Shown piece by piece: positions 37,899 to 46,598 of a stretch of 64,000 nucleotides of DNA. The notes below the pieces were generated by a model. It did no database searches. It saw nothing but the letters and a program-made list of their open reading frames with translations, and was not told the origin of the DNA. Position 1 is the first letter of the stretch. Each line of letters starts with the position of its first letter. Source of the stretch: Verrucomicrobiaceae bacterium (GTDB lineage Bacteria; Verrucomicrobiota; Verrucomicrobiia; Verrucomicrobiales; Verrucomicrobiaceae); contig JAEUHN010000005.1 in NCBI GenBank assembly GCA_016795365.1, positions 1-64,000 of the forward strand. Reading direction: 5' to 3'. Made by a program: the position numbers and the translations under genes.

Positions 37899-39080
37899 AT
37901 GACGCCTCTCTTCCGCAAGTTTCTCGGCATCAATTGGGTGATCGTGGCCAATATCATCGTCCTCATCACCTTCGGCATCTACGCGATCTACAACGCCGCA
38001 GATGGACGCAAAGGATTCGAAGGCATGTGGAGCAAGCAGGTGGTCCTCGCGGCTGTCGGTTTGATCGTGCTGATCGGGGTGGCGCTTGTGGACTACAAGT
38101 GGCTGCGCTGGGGTGCCTGGGTGATGTATGCCGTCGCCATCGGTGGGCTGGTGCTGGTCAAGATGATCGGCGTTACCCAGAACAGCGGTGCGCGAAGCTG
38201 GATCCTTGTGGGCGGGCAGACGGTGCAGCCCTCGCAGTTCGCCATCCTCGCAGGCATCTCGGTGCTGGCGATCATCTTCGGCGACCTCCAGCGTGTTGCC
38301 CCGATCTTTCGTTATCCCTTCCTCCGCATCGCGCTTGGCGGCGTGATGACCGTGGTGCCGATGCTCATGATTCTGAAGGAGCCGGACTTGGGCTCGGCCA
38401 TGGTGTGGGGCCCCACTTTTTGCGGCATGATCCTCGTGGGCAGCATTCCGTTTCGCTACCTCATCGCCCTAGTGCTCTCGGTGCTGATCGTCTTGCCGGT
38501 GGCCTATTACTTTGGCCTCAAGCCGTATCAAAAGGACCGAATTGACACCTACATCAACATGTTGATGAACAAGAAGGTGAACATCCAGGAGAGTGCCTGG
38601 GTGCCATATCATCTTCAGTTGGCGGTGGGTTCGTCGGGCTTTGAGGGCAAGGGCCCTCTCTCACGGAAGGTGCCGGAGCAGCGCTCGATCCACCGCACCT
38701 TCTTCCCCAATGAAGCGATCAATGACTTCATCTCTGGTGTGATCTGCGAGGAGTTCGGATTCCGTGGCATGGTGCTCCTGCTCACAGGGCTGAGCTTCCT
38801 CATGTTCCAATGCATCTTCGTCGCGTTTTATGCTCGCGATCAGATGGGTCGGCTCATCGTGGTAGGGGTGGTCGCCGCGATGATGACCTATGTCTTCATG
38901 AATGTAGGCATGAACATCCTCTTGGTGCCGATCACCGGTCTTCCGCTGCCCTTCATCAGCTACGGTGGAACGTTCATGGTCGTGGTGCTCTTCATGTTCG
39001 GCCTCGTTCAGAGCGTCTGGGTCCACCGGAACATCTCGCCGGCGCGCACGGGGCGCGGTCGTGAGGACGATGAGGAGTAG
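37899..39080 (+). CDS. rodA: RodA/FtsW-family peptidoglycan polymerase (SEDS protein)
   Basis: 393 residues with about ten membrane helices. SEDS proteins polymerise glycan strands with a partner class B penicillin-binding protein. Conserved blocks are GARSWILVGGQTVQPSQFAIL, LKEPDLGSAMVW, the extracytoplasmic FFPNEAINDFISGVICEEFGF (compare the family motif TDFIF...E), and TGLPLPFISYGGTFM near the C-terminus. The length and single-domain layout favour RodA over FtsW. ATG 37899 precedes the first helix. mreB, mreC and pbp2 are not in the window. Confidence 0.92.
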   Translation: MTPLFRKFLGINWVIVANIIVLITFGIYAIYNAADGRKGFEGMWSKQVVLAAVGLIVLIGVALVDYKWLRWGAWVMYAVAIGGLVLVKMIGVTQNSGARSWILVGGQTVQPSQFAILAGISVLAIIFGDLQRVAPIFRYPFLRIALGGVMTVVPMLMILKEPDLGSAMVWGPTFCGMILVGSIPFRYLIALVLSVLIVLPVAYYFGLKPYQKDRIDTYINMLMNKKVNIQESAWVPYHLQLAVGSSGFEGKGPLSRKVPEQRSIHRTFFPNEAINDFISGVICEEFGFRGMVLLLTGLSFLMFQCIFVAFYARDQMGRLIVVGVVAAMMTYVFMNVGMNILLVPITGLPLPFISYGGTFMVVVLFMFGLVQSVWVHRNISPARTGRGREDDEE

Positions 39081-39174
39081 GCGGCCTCCGAGGCGACGAA
39101 CCTCACTCGGAACGGTGCGGTTTTCTGTGCCTTAGCGCTGGCAGACTCCGGCATCGCGTTCCGTAGTGAGTCCC

Positions 39175-40254
39175 ATGTTTCGAACCGCCAGCTTGTGTTC
39201 CGTCTTCCTCATCGTCACCATCCGCGCCATGGCTCAAGATCCTTCGCCCGCAACCACCTGGCTCCAGGCCCTCGGTCCCGTGCCCGCTTTCGAGATTCCA
39301 GCTTCTCCCGAGGTCTGGGTGTCGAAGCGAACCGCCATCCGATCCACGCTCACACGCCTCCTCGGCGATCTCCCCGCAAGACCCACCGTGCCCCAGGTGA
39401 AGGTCTTGTCCAAAGAGGACCACGGCGACTACTCGCTGGAGAAGTTCGAGTTCGACAACGGCGCAGGCGAGCAGGTGCGCGGCTACTGCTTTCTGCCCGC
39501 AAAGGCCACCAACTGCCCCGCGATCCTCTACTGCCACTGGCATGGCGGGCAGTATGACATCGGCAAAGAGGAACTGCTCCAGTCCAACGCAGTCCCCGTG
39601 CCGCCTGGACCCGCGCTCGCCAAGGCGGGCTATGTGGTCCTCGGCATCGACGCCTGCTGCTTCGGCGAGCGGAACGGCGCGATCGGGGACAAGGGCAGCG
39701 CAGGCGAGCTGAGTGCCTCGAAGTTCAACCTCTGGGCTGGACGCACCCTCTGGGGCATGATCGTGCGCGATGATCTCATGGCGCTCGATTACCTCTGCTC
39801 ACGCCCCGAAGTCGATGCCACGCGCATCGGCGTCACTGGCATCAGCATGGGCAGCACGCGCGCCTGGTGGGTGATGGCCCTCGATGATCGTCCGCGGGCA
39901 GCCGTCTGCATCGCGTGCATGACCCGCTACCAAGATCTCATCGCCGCCGGCATGCTCAGGGCGCATGGCATCTACTACTACGTGCCCGGCATGTTGAAGC
40001 ACTTCGATACCGAGGCCGTGATCGCGTGCGCCGCCCCGCGGCCCATGTTGTTCCAGACCGGCGACCAGGACAGCGGCAGCCCCATCGAAGGCGTGCGCAA
40101 ACTCGGCGACATCGTTGGTCAGGTGTATGCCGTGCATGACAAAGCCGACCACTTCGAGAACACGATCTACCCCGGCGTCGCGCATGTGTATCTGCCCGAG
40201 ATGTGGAACAAGACCGTCGCCTGGATGGATCGTTGGGTGAAGGAGGCTCGCTAA
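39175..40254 (+). CDS. Secreted alpha/beta hydrolase (acetyl esterase/dienelactone-hydrolase-like)
   Basis: 359 residues. A signal peptide ends near IRAMAQDP. The nucleophile elbow is GISMGS in IGVTGISMGSTRAWW, and DKADHFENTIYPGVAH supplies a probable catalytic His. The opening CHWHGGQYDIGKEELL is typical of secreted esterases of this phylum. It is related in fold to the esterase at 5934-8039 but is half its length. ATG 39175 is preferred over GTG 39166. Its stop touches the stop of the convergent PVC dehydrogenase gene (40254/40255) with no spacer. Confidence 0.8.
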   Translation: MFRTASLCSVFLIVTIRAMAQDPSPATTWLQALGPVPAFEIPASPEVWVSKRTAIRSTLTRLLGDLPARPTVPQVKVLSKEDHGDYSLEKFEFDNGAGEQVRGYCFLPAKATNCPAILYCHWHGGQYDIGKEELLQSNAVPVPPGPALAKAGYVVLGIDACCFGERNGAIGDKGSAGELSASKFNLWAGRTLWGMIVRDDLMALDYLCSRPEVDATRIGVTGISMGSTRAWWVMALDDRPRAAVCIACMTRYQDLIAAGMLRAHGIYYYVPGMLKHFDTEAVIACAAPRPMLFQTGDQDSGSPIEGVRKLGDIVGQVYAVHDKADHFENTIYPGVAHVYLPEMWNKTVAWMDRWVKEAR

Positions 40255-43200
40255 TCACTCCACCACCATCTCGCCCTTCATCACCAGCCAGTGGCCGGGG
40301 AAGGTGCAGATGTAAGGGTAGCGTCCGGGTCTCTCGGGAGCCAGGAATCGCAGCGTCTCGCTGTCGCCTTGGTTGAGCAGCTTCGTGTGGTGCAGGATCT
40401 TTGGATTGTCGGGGATGAAGCCCTTGGCCATGCCGCTTGCATCCTTGGCCATTTCATTGCCAGCCAGCCCGACCTCATCAGCAGCACCTGGCTGCACCAG
40501 CACCAGGTTGTGAGCGGTCACGTCCGGGTTCTCAAACACCAGCTTCACCGGTGCCTTCGCTTTCACATGGAATTCACGATTCGTGAACAGCATGCGCTCT
40601 GGCACGGTGCTCACGTTCACCACCTGCAATCCCGCTTGGGCATCGAAGGGATCAGGCTTCTCCACCTTCTTTTTCTTCTGACCAAACACCGCCTTCTTCG
40701 GCTCGCTGTCCTTGAGGAACTTCTCCAGCTCCGGGTGCTTCTGCATGAACGCGGCGTTGTTGAACCAGTGCGGCTTGAGCGTGTGCGAGTCCAGTGCCGT
40801 GCGCAGCGCAAAGGTGAGGTATTCGTCCATCGGATGTTTGAGCAAATCGAGCGCTGATTCGAGCGCTTCCGGCGTGCCGATGTAACTCGCCGCAATGGCT
40901 GCTTCGAGACGCACGAGGCCGCTGGGGTCGTTGGCGGCTTTGCTCAGGAGTGTGCCCCGCTGAAGTTCGTTCGGAGAACTTCGAAGTGTTCTCGCGGCTG
41001 TTGCTCTGGCTCGAGCCAGTTCGTTGTCCGCAAGGCTAGTGACTACCTGCCACGGAAAACGAGGAACAGATGGCAGACTTGGCGATGCCACCCAGAGTAA
41101 CTCCATCAACTGATTTGGTGGTGGGGCCGAAATGGCTGCGATTGCTGGGAGAACTTTCTTCGCATCCCTCTCCCTCAACTCCCCCCGCACCAAATACCGC
41201 GTGCGCAGATCATCGCTCTTGAGCAACTCCAGCAGCTTCTCCACCGGCTCGCCAGCAATCTTGACCGGCTCTTGCAGCTTCGCGCCCCTCTTCGTCACGC
41301 GCCAGATGCGACCGCTTGTCTTGTCGCGGCGAGTGTCGCGCAGCGAATACTGCATGTGACCTTTCACCGGGTTATACCAGTCACAGATGTAGAGCGCGCC
41401 ATCGGGGCCGCACTTGCAGTCCACGGGGATGAAACTGAGGTCCGAGCTTTGGAAGATCTGGCCGACCTTCTTCTCCTCGAAATGGGAATCCTTCTCCACC
41501 CACTCGTGAAGTTCGACTTCATTGGTCGGCTTGTAGCGCACGCGGGCGAAGTGGTTGTGGAACTCTTTGCCCCAGTGCGTGTTGTGCAGGAACTCCTGGC
41601 CACAAGTGCCGCTGTAGGCAGGGAAGTAGGCACCAGCGGGCACATGCTGATCAGGGTAGGCCGGGTTCAGCGCATGAACAGCCTCCGCGAACACAGGATG
41701 ACTGCCCATGTGGAAACCCCAGTCATCGAAGCAGATGCCCCACGGGTTCGTGCTCATGTAGCTGCCGAAGGCCTGCAGCCTCTGCGTGTGAGTATCGAAG
41801 CGGAAGAACGACGACTCCCGCGCCCGCACAGGACCATACGGCGTCTCCACCTGGCTGTGATGGAAGATGCTCTCGCGGAAAATCAGAGCGCCATCGGGGC
41901 TCCATGCGAAGTCGTGCAAAGCATGGTGCGAATCCTCGGTGCCGAAACCACTGAGCACCACCTTCTTCAAATCCGCCTTCCCATCGCCATCGGTGTCCTT
42001 GAGGAAGATGAGGTTTGGCTGCTCGCTGCAATACACACCACCATCGCCGAACTCAAAGCTGAGCGGGATTTGCAGCTTGTCAGCCCACACGCTGCATTTG
42101 TCGGCTTTGCCATCACGGTTCGTGTCTTCAAGAATGAGGATCTGATCCTGCGGTGCCTGGCCCGGATAGACCTGCGGATACGTAACGCTCGTGCTCACCC
42201 AAAGCCGACCTTGCGTGTCCCAGCGAATCTGGATGGGCTTCTTGAACAGGTCGGGGAAGTCCTCCTCGCTCGCGAAGCAGTTCACCTCGAAGCGCGGATC
42301 AATTTTGAAGGCGGCAAGCTCGTCCGCTGGTGTGTGCCATTCATTGATCGGTCGGTCGCCAGTGATCGTTGGCAGCGGCTCAGTGTTGAGGTCATCAAAA
42401 AGTGCAGGGTCCGCGCGACTGGATGGCTCACGAACTCCAGGCTGTGGCCCCCACGCACGAGTCAGCCTCTCGGTAAAGGCGTTGGCTGCTTTGGTATTCA
42501 TCTCGCCATTCACAAGTTCGTGAATGTATTGATCACGAACCTCGGTCATCTGAGCCAGCTTGTGGAGCTCGCCAGGGAAGTTCACGACGCCATAAGGCTC
42601 CATGCGCCCGCCCTTGATGTAGTAGTAGTTCAGAGGTCGGTAGTGATAGAACCACTGCTCCTCTTTCGCGTCCACCATCGCTCTGACATTGGGATTGACG
42701 GTGGGCGGTGTTTCATGGAGCAAGCCGTTGAAGAGTTGCTCCGCAAATACGGTGTAACCCGCTTCATTGAGGTGGATCGAGTTGATCGTTCTTGTCTCAC
42801 CGCTGGTCGCTTTCTTGCCAAAGGCTTCAAGCGTCGCAGCGAACACATCCACAAAGCCCACGCCCTCGGCAGCTGCGACCTTTTTCATGGACTCGGTGTA
42901 GGCGGCCAGTCGTTCGTTCGTCGGCTTTGCAGGTGGCAAGGGCGCTCCGAGGTCCTCCAGCGCCGTGGGTGAGACGAGGACGATGCGTGGAGCGCTCGTG
43001 CCATTGTAGCGATGGCTTTTGAGTTCGATTAGAAACGCCTTCAGCAGTGCCTCAAACTCCGGGATCGCTTCGATGCCTTTGAACGACTCATTGAAGCCGA
43101 AGGCGGCCAGAATCACGTCCGCCTTCGCCTCCGTGAGATGCTCATTCAGATCGCCGAAGCCATCGGGTCGAGGTCGCAGGGCCACTTCGTCCGCGCTCCA

Positions 43201-43392
43201 GGCGAGATTGCGCACGGTGACTTCTTCCTTGGCAAAGCGTTGCTGGAGCATCGCCTCGAACTGCCCGTAGTCGCGCATACGATCAAACAAGGTGTTGCCG
43301 ATGAGCACGATGCGTTGCTTGGGCTTCAGTTCCAAAGGCAACTGAGCGAAGGCGGTGAACGCGAAACAAGTAAGGAGCAGGGCGAGACGCAT
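40255..43392 (-). CDS. PVC-type dehydrogenase with SGNH-like N-terminus and azurin-like C-terminus
   Basis: 1045 residues. A signal peptide (ending FTAFAQ) is followed by an SGNH-fold domain (about 20-235), but block I reads VLIGNTLFD instead of GDS and block V NSIH instead of DxxH, so it is probably inactive as an esterase. The PVC-type membrane-bound dehydrogenase propeller (about 364-700: LILEDTNRDGKADK, FLKDTDGDGKAD, CDCKCGPDGALYICDW in part) and HEAT-like repeats follow. The end (about 924-1045) is an azurin-like copper domain with His in TAHNL and CTFPGHWLVMKG, close to azurin's CTFPGHSALMKG. This suggests an electron acceptor fused to the dehydrogenase. The substrate is unknown. Confidence 0.9.
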   Translation of the reverse strand: MRLALLLTCFAFTAFAQLPLELKPKQRIVLIGNTLFDRMRDYGQFEAMLQQRFAKEEVTVRNLAWSADEVALRPRPDGFGDLNEHLTEAKADVILAAFGFNESFKGIEAIPEFEALLKAFLIELKSHRYNGTSAPRIVLVSPTALEDLGAPLPPAKPTNERLAAYTESMKKVAAAEGVGFVDVFAATLEAFGKKATSGETRTINSIHLNEAGYTVFAEQLFNGLLHETPPTVNPNVRAMVDAKEEQWFYHYRPLNYYYIKGGRMEPYGVVNFPGELHKLAQMTEVRDQYIHELVNGEMNTKAANAFTERLTRAWGPQPGVREPSSRADPALFDDLNTEPLPTITGDRPINEWHTPADELAAFKIDPRFEVNCFASEEDFPDLFKKPIQIRWDTQGRLWVSTSVTYPQVYPGQAPQDQILILEDTNRDGKADKCSVWADKLQIPLSFEFGDGGVYCSEQPNLIFLKDTDGDGKADLKKVVLSGFGTEDSHHALHDFAWSPDGALIFRESIFHHSQVETPYGPVRARESSFFRFDTHTQRLQAFGSYMSTNPWGICFDDWGFHMGSHPVFAEAVHALNPAYPDQHVPAGAYFPAYSGTCGQEFLHNTHWGKEFHNHFARVRYKPTNEVELHEWVEKDSHFEEKKVGQIFQSSDLSFIPVDCKCGPDGALYICDWYNPVKGHMQYSLRDTRRDKTSGRIWRVTKRGAKLQEPVKIAGEPVEKLLELLKSDDLRTRYLVRGELRERDAKKVLPAIAAISAPPPNQLMELLWVASPSLPSVPRFPWQVVTSLADNELARARATAARTLRSSPNELQRGTLLSKAANDPSGLVRLEAAIAASYIGTPEALESALDLLKHPMDEYLTFALRTALDSHTLKPHWFNNAAFMQKHPELEKFLKDSEPKKAVFGQKKKKVEKPDPFDAQAGLQVVNVSTVPERMLFTNREFHVKAKAPVKLVFENPDVTAHNLVLVQPGAADEVGLAGNEMAKDASGMAKGFIPDNPKILHHTKLLNQGDSETLRFLAPERPGRYPYICTFPGHWLVMKGEMVVE

Positions 43393-43435
43393 GGAAGCCA
43401 CTTCACGAACGATGGACGCATGAAATTGCAGTGGC

Positions 43436-46120
43436 TCACACCACCGCATTCACATCCAGCGCCACCATGCGCAGCAACTCATCGGCACTCATCTGCGTCA
43501 GCAGCTTCTCACCGCCTTCACCACCGAGGAGTTCACTAGCGAGCGATTGCTTCTCGTCGATGAGGCGGTCGATGCGGTCTTCGAGGGTGCCGGGGACGAC
43601 GAACTTGTGCACGAGGACGTTCTTCTTCTGGCCGATGCGGAAGGCGCGATCGGTGGCCTGGTTTTCGATCGCGGGATTCCACCAGCGATCGAAGTGGATG
43701 ACGTGGCTCGCAGCCGTGAGCGTCAGCCCCGTGCCGCCGGCTTTGACGCTGATGACAAAGAAGGGCGGGCCATCGGCAGCCTGGAAGCGCTCGACCAGCT
43801 TCGCACGCTGAGCGACGGGCGTGCCGCCGTGCAGCGCGAGACCGGGGCGGCCAAAGACCTGCGTGAGATGCTGCGCGAGTGGATCGCACATCTCGGCGAA
43901 CTGCGTGAACACGATCGCGCGCTCCTGACGCTGCGCGAGTTCGTCCGCGATCTCGGCGAGGCGCATGAACTTACCGCTGTCCTCGGGCTTGAACTGACCA
44001 TCGCCGCTCCAGTGGCTCGGATGATTGCACACCTGCTTGAACTTGAGCAGGAAGCCGAGCACGAGGCCGTTGCGCTCGAAGAGTTGCAGCTTCGGATCGG
44101 CGAGCGAGCGCTTCAGTTCTTCGACGAGGCGCGTGTAGATGGTCGCTTGCTTGCGGGTCAACGGGCAGTGCGCCTTCACTTCGATCTTGTCCGGCAGATC
44201 GCTGATGATGCGGCGGTCCGTTTTCATGCGCCGCAACAGCCAGGGCTGAACGAGGTTCCGCAGCGGCGCGTAGTTGGTGCCGAGTCGTTTGAGTGTCTCT
44301 GCGAACTGCGTGGCGCTGCCGAGCAGACCGGGATTGAGGAAGTCGAACAAACTCCACAAGTCGCCGGGCCGGTTCTCCACCGGCGTGCCAGTCAATGCGA
44401 TGCGCGCGTGGGCTTGCAGTTCCTTCACCGTCTTCGCTTGCTGCGTGCCGGGATTCTTGATCGCCTGCGCTTCATCGAGCACCACGACATGCCAGCGATG
44501 CTGCATCAAGGCGGGGCTGCGCGCGAGCAAGGCATAAGTGGTGACCACGACATCGACACTGCGCAGCACCGTATCGGGATGCGACTCGAGCGCGGTGAAG
44601 TCGTCGCGCGAAGCCGCGGAGCGATGCGCGACGAAGACTCGCAACGTGGGTGCGAACTTCGCGAGTTCGTTGCGCCAGTTCCCGATCAAGGACGCGGGCG
44701 CAACGATCAGCGAGGCACGGCCTGACTTGAGCGCGAGCAGCGTGGCGATGACTTGGATCGTTTTGCCCAGGCCCATGTCATCGGCAAGGCAGGCACCGAA
44801 GCCGAGTCGCGACATGAAGAGCAGCCAAGCGAGCCCTTGCTGCTGGTAGGGTCGCAGCGTGGCTTGCAAGTCGGGCGGCTGTTGGGCGTGCGCCGGACTG
44901 CGCATCTGCTGCAGCATGGTGGCCAAGTCTTTTCCCGCGATGACCTGCGACCACTCGGCGGTATCGGTCTCGGTGAGGCCAGCGCTGAGATCAATCGCCG
45001 CACCGCCACCGAAGCCGGAGAGAAATCTCATGCCTTGATGAAAGCTGAGCTGACCATCGGCATGAAGGCGCTGCACGCGCTGCCAGTGCGTGAGCACTTG
45101 ATCAAGCTTCTCGCGCTGAAGCTCCACCCACTGACCGCGCAGCGTGACGAGGCCGGAGGTGCTGGCTTTGATCTTCGCGATCTCGTCCGCCGTGAGCGGC
45201 TCGCCATTCATGCTGAGCGAGAGGCTGAAGGACAACAGCGCGCCGAGGCCGACGTTGGATGGCTGATCGGTATCAATGGTAACCGTCACCGTGGCACGCG
45301 AAGGCCGACCGCCGTTCCACCAGTCGGGCACCTTCACGACGATGCCCGCGTCTTGCAGAACCGCGATGTCGCGCACGAACGAATACGCCTCGGCAGGCGT
45401 CCACTTCAGCGCTTGAAACAACTGCCTCGATTCTAGCATGTCGCTCACCCAACGGCACTTCGCTGCCGCTGCGCGCACCGGCGCGAGCAAGGATTGCAAC
45501 GCCGCCTGATCCTGCTGCGCGCCGAACATCTGCACCGCACGCGCTAGCGGCAGATGCTGGAGCTGGCCCGTGGCGGAGACTTTCTCCGTGAAGGTCGCGA
45601 GGAAGGCAAAGGGTCGCTCTGCATCGCGTTTGTTCTCAGCGAGATGAAACGTCACGCGACCCACGAGATGCCACACGTCACTGTGCTTGCGCAGCCAGCC
45701 TTCGAGGTCATTGCGAGCCTCGTTACGCACGACATTCGCCAGTTCATTCCACAGCGATGCGAGCGACGATGCGTTTACATACTCGGCACCTGCGAACGGC
45801 GGCGCGCTCTGCGCGAAGGCAGTGCACTCGGCTTCATCGGGAGCCGCAAGAGCATCGAGTTGACGTGTCTGGCACAAACGAGCGAAGAAGCGCCGTCCCC
45901 ACTGCCGCAGCCAATCGAGCGCGATGTCGATCCCGCTCGTGTCCCTGGCGAGCACGATCACGCCGTGCACCGGGCTTTGCTGCCAGGCGGCGGACAGTGC
46001 CTTTTCCATCGAAGACCCAGGCGCGCCCTCCAGGAGGAGAAAGGCTTCAGGGGTGCAACGGAGCGTCAACATGAGCGCGAGTAATGGACGTGCCAGACGT
46101 GCTGTCGAGTTGAGATACAT
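43436..46120 (-). CDS. SNF2-family helicase
   Basis: 894 residues. Walker A-type motif I is DDMGLGKTIQ near residue 448, motif II DEAQAIKNPG near 547, motif III TGTPVENRPGDLW, and motifs V-VI FDRWWNPAIENQATDRAFRIGQ near 810, all diagnostic for SNF2/HepA-type remodellers. An N-terminal SNF2-associated region of about 400 residues precedes them. I place the start at ATG 46120; the frame stays open to 46369 only because it reads through the tRNA-Tyr gene on the other strand, giving the well-known artefact peptide. Stop 43436 lies 43 bases upstream of the dehydrogenase start. Confidence 0.93.
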   Translation of the reverse strand: MYLNSTARLARPLLALMLTLRCTPEAFLLLEGAPGSSMEKALSAAWQQSPVHGVIVLARDTSGIDIALDWLRQWGRRFFARLCQTRQLDALAAPDEAECTAFAQSAPPFAGAEYVNASSLASLWNELANVVRNEARNDLEGWLRKHSDVWHLVGRVTFHLAENKRDAERPFAFLATFTEKVSATGQLQHLPLARAVQMFGAQQDQAALQSLLAPVRAAAAKCRWVSDMLESRQLFQALKWTPAEAYSFVRDIAVLQDAGIVVKVPDWWNGGRPSRATVTVTIDTDQPSNVGLGALLSFSLSLSMNGEPLTADEIAKIKASTSGLVTLRGQWVELQREKLDQVLTHWQRVQRLHADGQLSFHQGMRFLSGFGGGAAIDLSAGLTETDTAEWSQVIAGKDLATMLQQMRSPAHAQQPPDLQATLRPYQQQGLAWLLFMSRLGFGACLADDMGLGKTIQVIATLLALKSGRASLIVAPASLIGNWRNELAKFAPTLRVFVAHRSAASRDDFTALESHPDTVLRSVDVVVTTYALLARSPALMQHRWHVVVLDEAQAIKNPGTQQAKTVKELQAHARIALTGTPVENRPGDLWSLFDFLNPGLLGSATQFAETLKRLGTNYAPLRNLVQPWLLRRMKTDRRIISDLPDKIEVKAHCPLTRKQATIYTRLVEELKRSLADPKLQLFERNGLVLGFLLKFKQVCNHPSHWSGDGQFKPEDSGKFMRLAEIADELAQRQERAIVFTQFAEMCDPLAQHLTQVFGRPGLALHGGTPVAQRAKLVERFQAADGPPFFVISVKAGGTGLTLTAASHVIHFDRWWNPAIENQATDRAFRIGQKKNVLVHKFVVPGTLEDRIDRLIDEKQSLASELLGGEGGEKLLTQMSADELLRMVALDVNAVV

Positions 46121-46214
46121 CGCTGACTCAGAGACGATGCTGAAGCAGAGCAAAAAAAACTTGCGCAGGTGGTGCTCTCTGGCTTCTTTCTCGCCCTCGC
46201 CGCAAGCGAAAAAT

Positions 46215-46300
46215 GGGTAGGTTCCGGAGTGGTCAAACGGGGCAGACTGTAAATTTGCTGGCTCACGCCTTCGCTGGTTCAAGTCCAGCCCTGCCCACCA
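46215..46300 (+). tRNA. tRNA-Tyr (anticodon GTA), encoded CCA
   Basis: The acceptor stem gggtagg pairs with cctgccc (one G-U pair), the anticodon stem gcaga/tttgc carries the loop ctgtaaa with anticodon GTA at 46249-46251, and a long class II variable arm follows. The T arm is ctgg-ttcaagt-ccag. Discriminator A and CCA (46298-46300) are encoded. The minus strand of this gene produces the peptide-like extension of the SNF2 frame. Confidence 0.95.
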
Positions 46301-46376
46301 CTTCTTGCGAGTAAAAGAGACAGCCCCCGCCAAGCGGGACAAGGCTTCTGAAATTATTTTGAGGATCATTGAACGT

Positions 46377-46513
46377 CCTCTGTGTGCCCCTCACTAACTC
46401 AGCCAACAGTGATGGACGGGTAAAACCTCCGTGAGCTGATCTTGAGAGTGATTGGTTGTTGTCTGCCGAAAACCCTGCGCAAGCAGGCTGTGTTGAGGTT
46501 GATACCACAGAGG
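46377..46513 (+). ncRNA. Candidate structured RNA between tRNA-Tyr and the YdbH-like gene
   Basis: cctctgtg (46377-46384) can pair with cacagagg (46506-46513), and inside it cctca (46389-46393) with tgagg (46494-46498), giving a long irregular stem. Within it lies a compact hairpin cctgc-gcaa-gcagg (46474-46487) with a GNRA loop. The outer stem shares bases 46510-46513 with the following terminator, so the two could compete. No open frame spans it. It may be a small RNA, or the leader of the downstream operon; I do not recognise a known family. Confidence 0.3.
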
Positions 46514-46550
46514 CCGGGCGGAATCGGGAGCCGCCCGGCCTCAACTTTTT
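46510..46550 (+). terminator. Strong intrinsic terminator
   Basis: A perfect 12-bp stem, gaggccgggcgg (46510-46521) with ccgcccggcctc (46531-46542), a 9-base loop and AACTTTTT after it. It follows tRNA-Tyr by 210 bases and ends 48 bases before the YdbH-like start, so it either ends the tRNA transcript or acts as an attenuator for the next gene. Confidence 0.8.
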
Positions 46551-46598
46551 CCAGGGTTCGCCTTTCCTCGGGCTCTTTGACTCCTACTTTGCCGCCGC

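Noticed and set aside
41272-42972. Plus-strand frame opposite the PVC dehydrogenase (566 codons)
   Set aside because: Shadow frame; His/Arg-rich composition and no domain.
43547-44725. Plus-strand frame opposite the SNF2 helicase
   Set aside because: Shadow frame inside a gene with full SNF2 motifs on the other strand.
46121-46369. SNF2 N-terminal extension
   Set aside because: Produced by reading the tRNA-Tyr gene in reverse; no homology in the helicase family.
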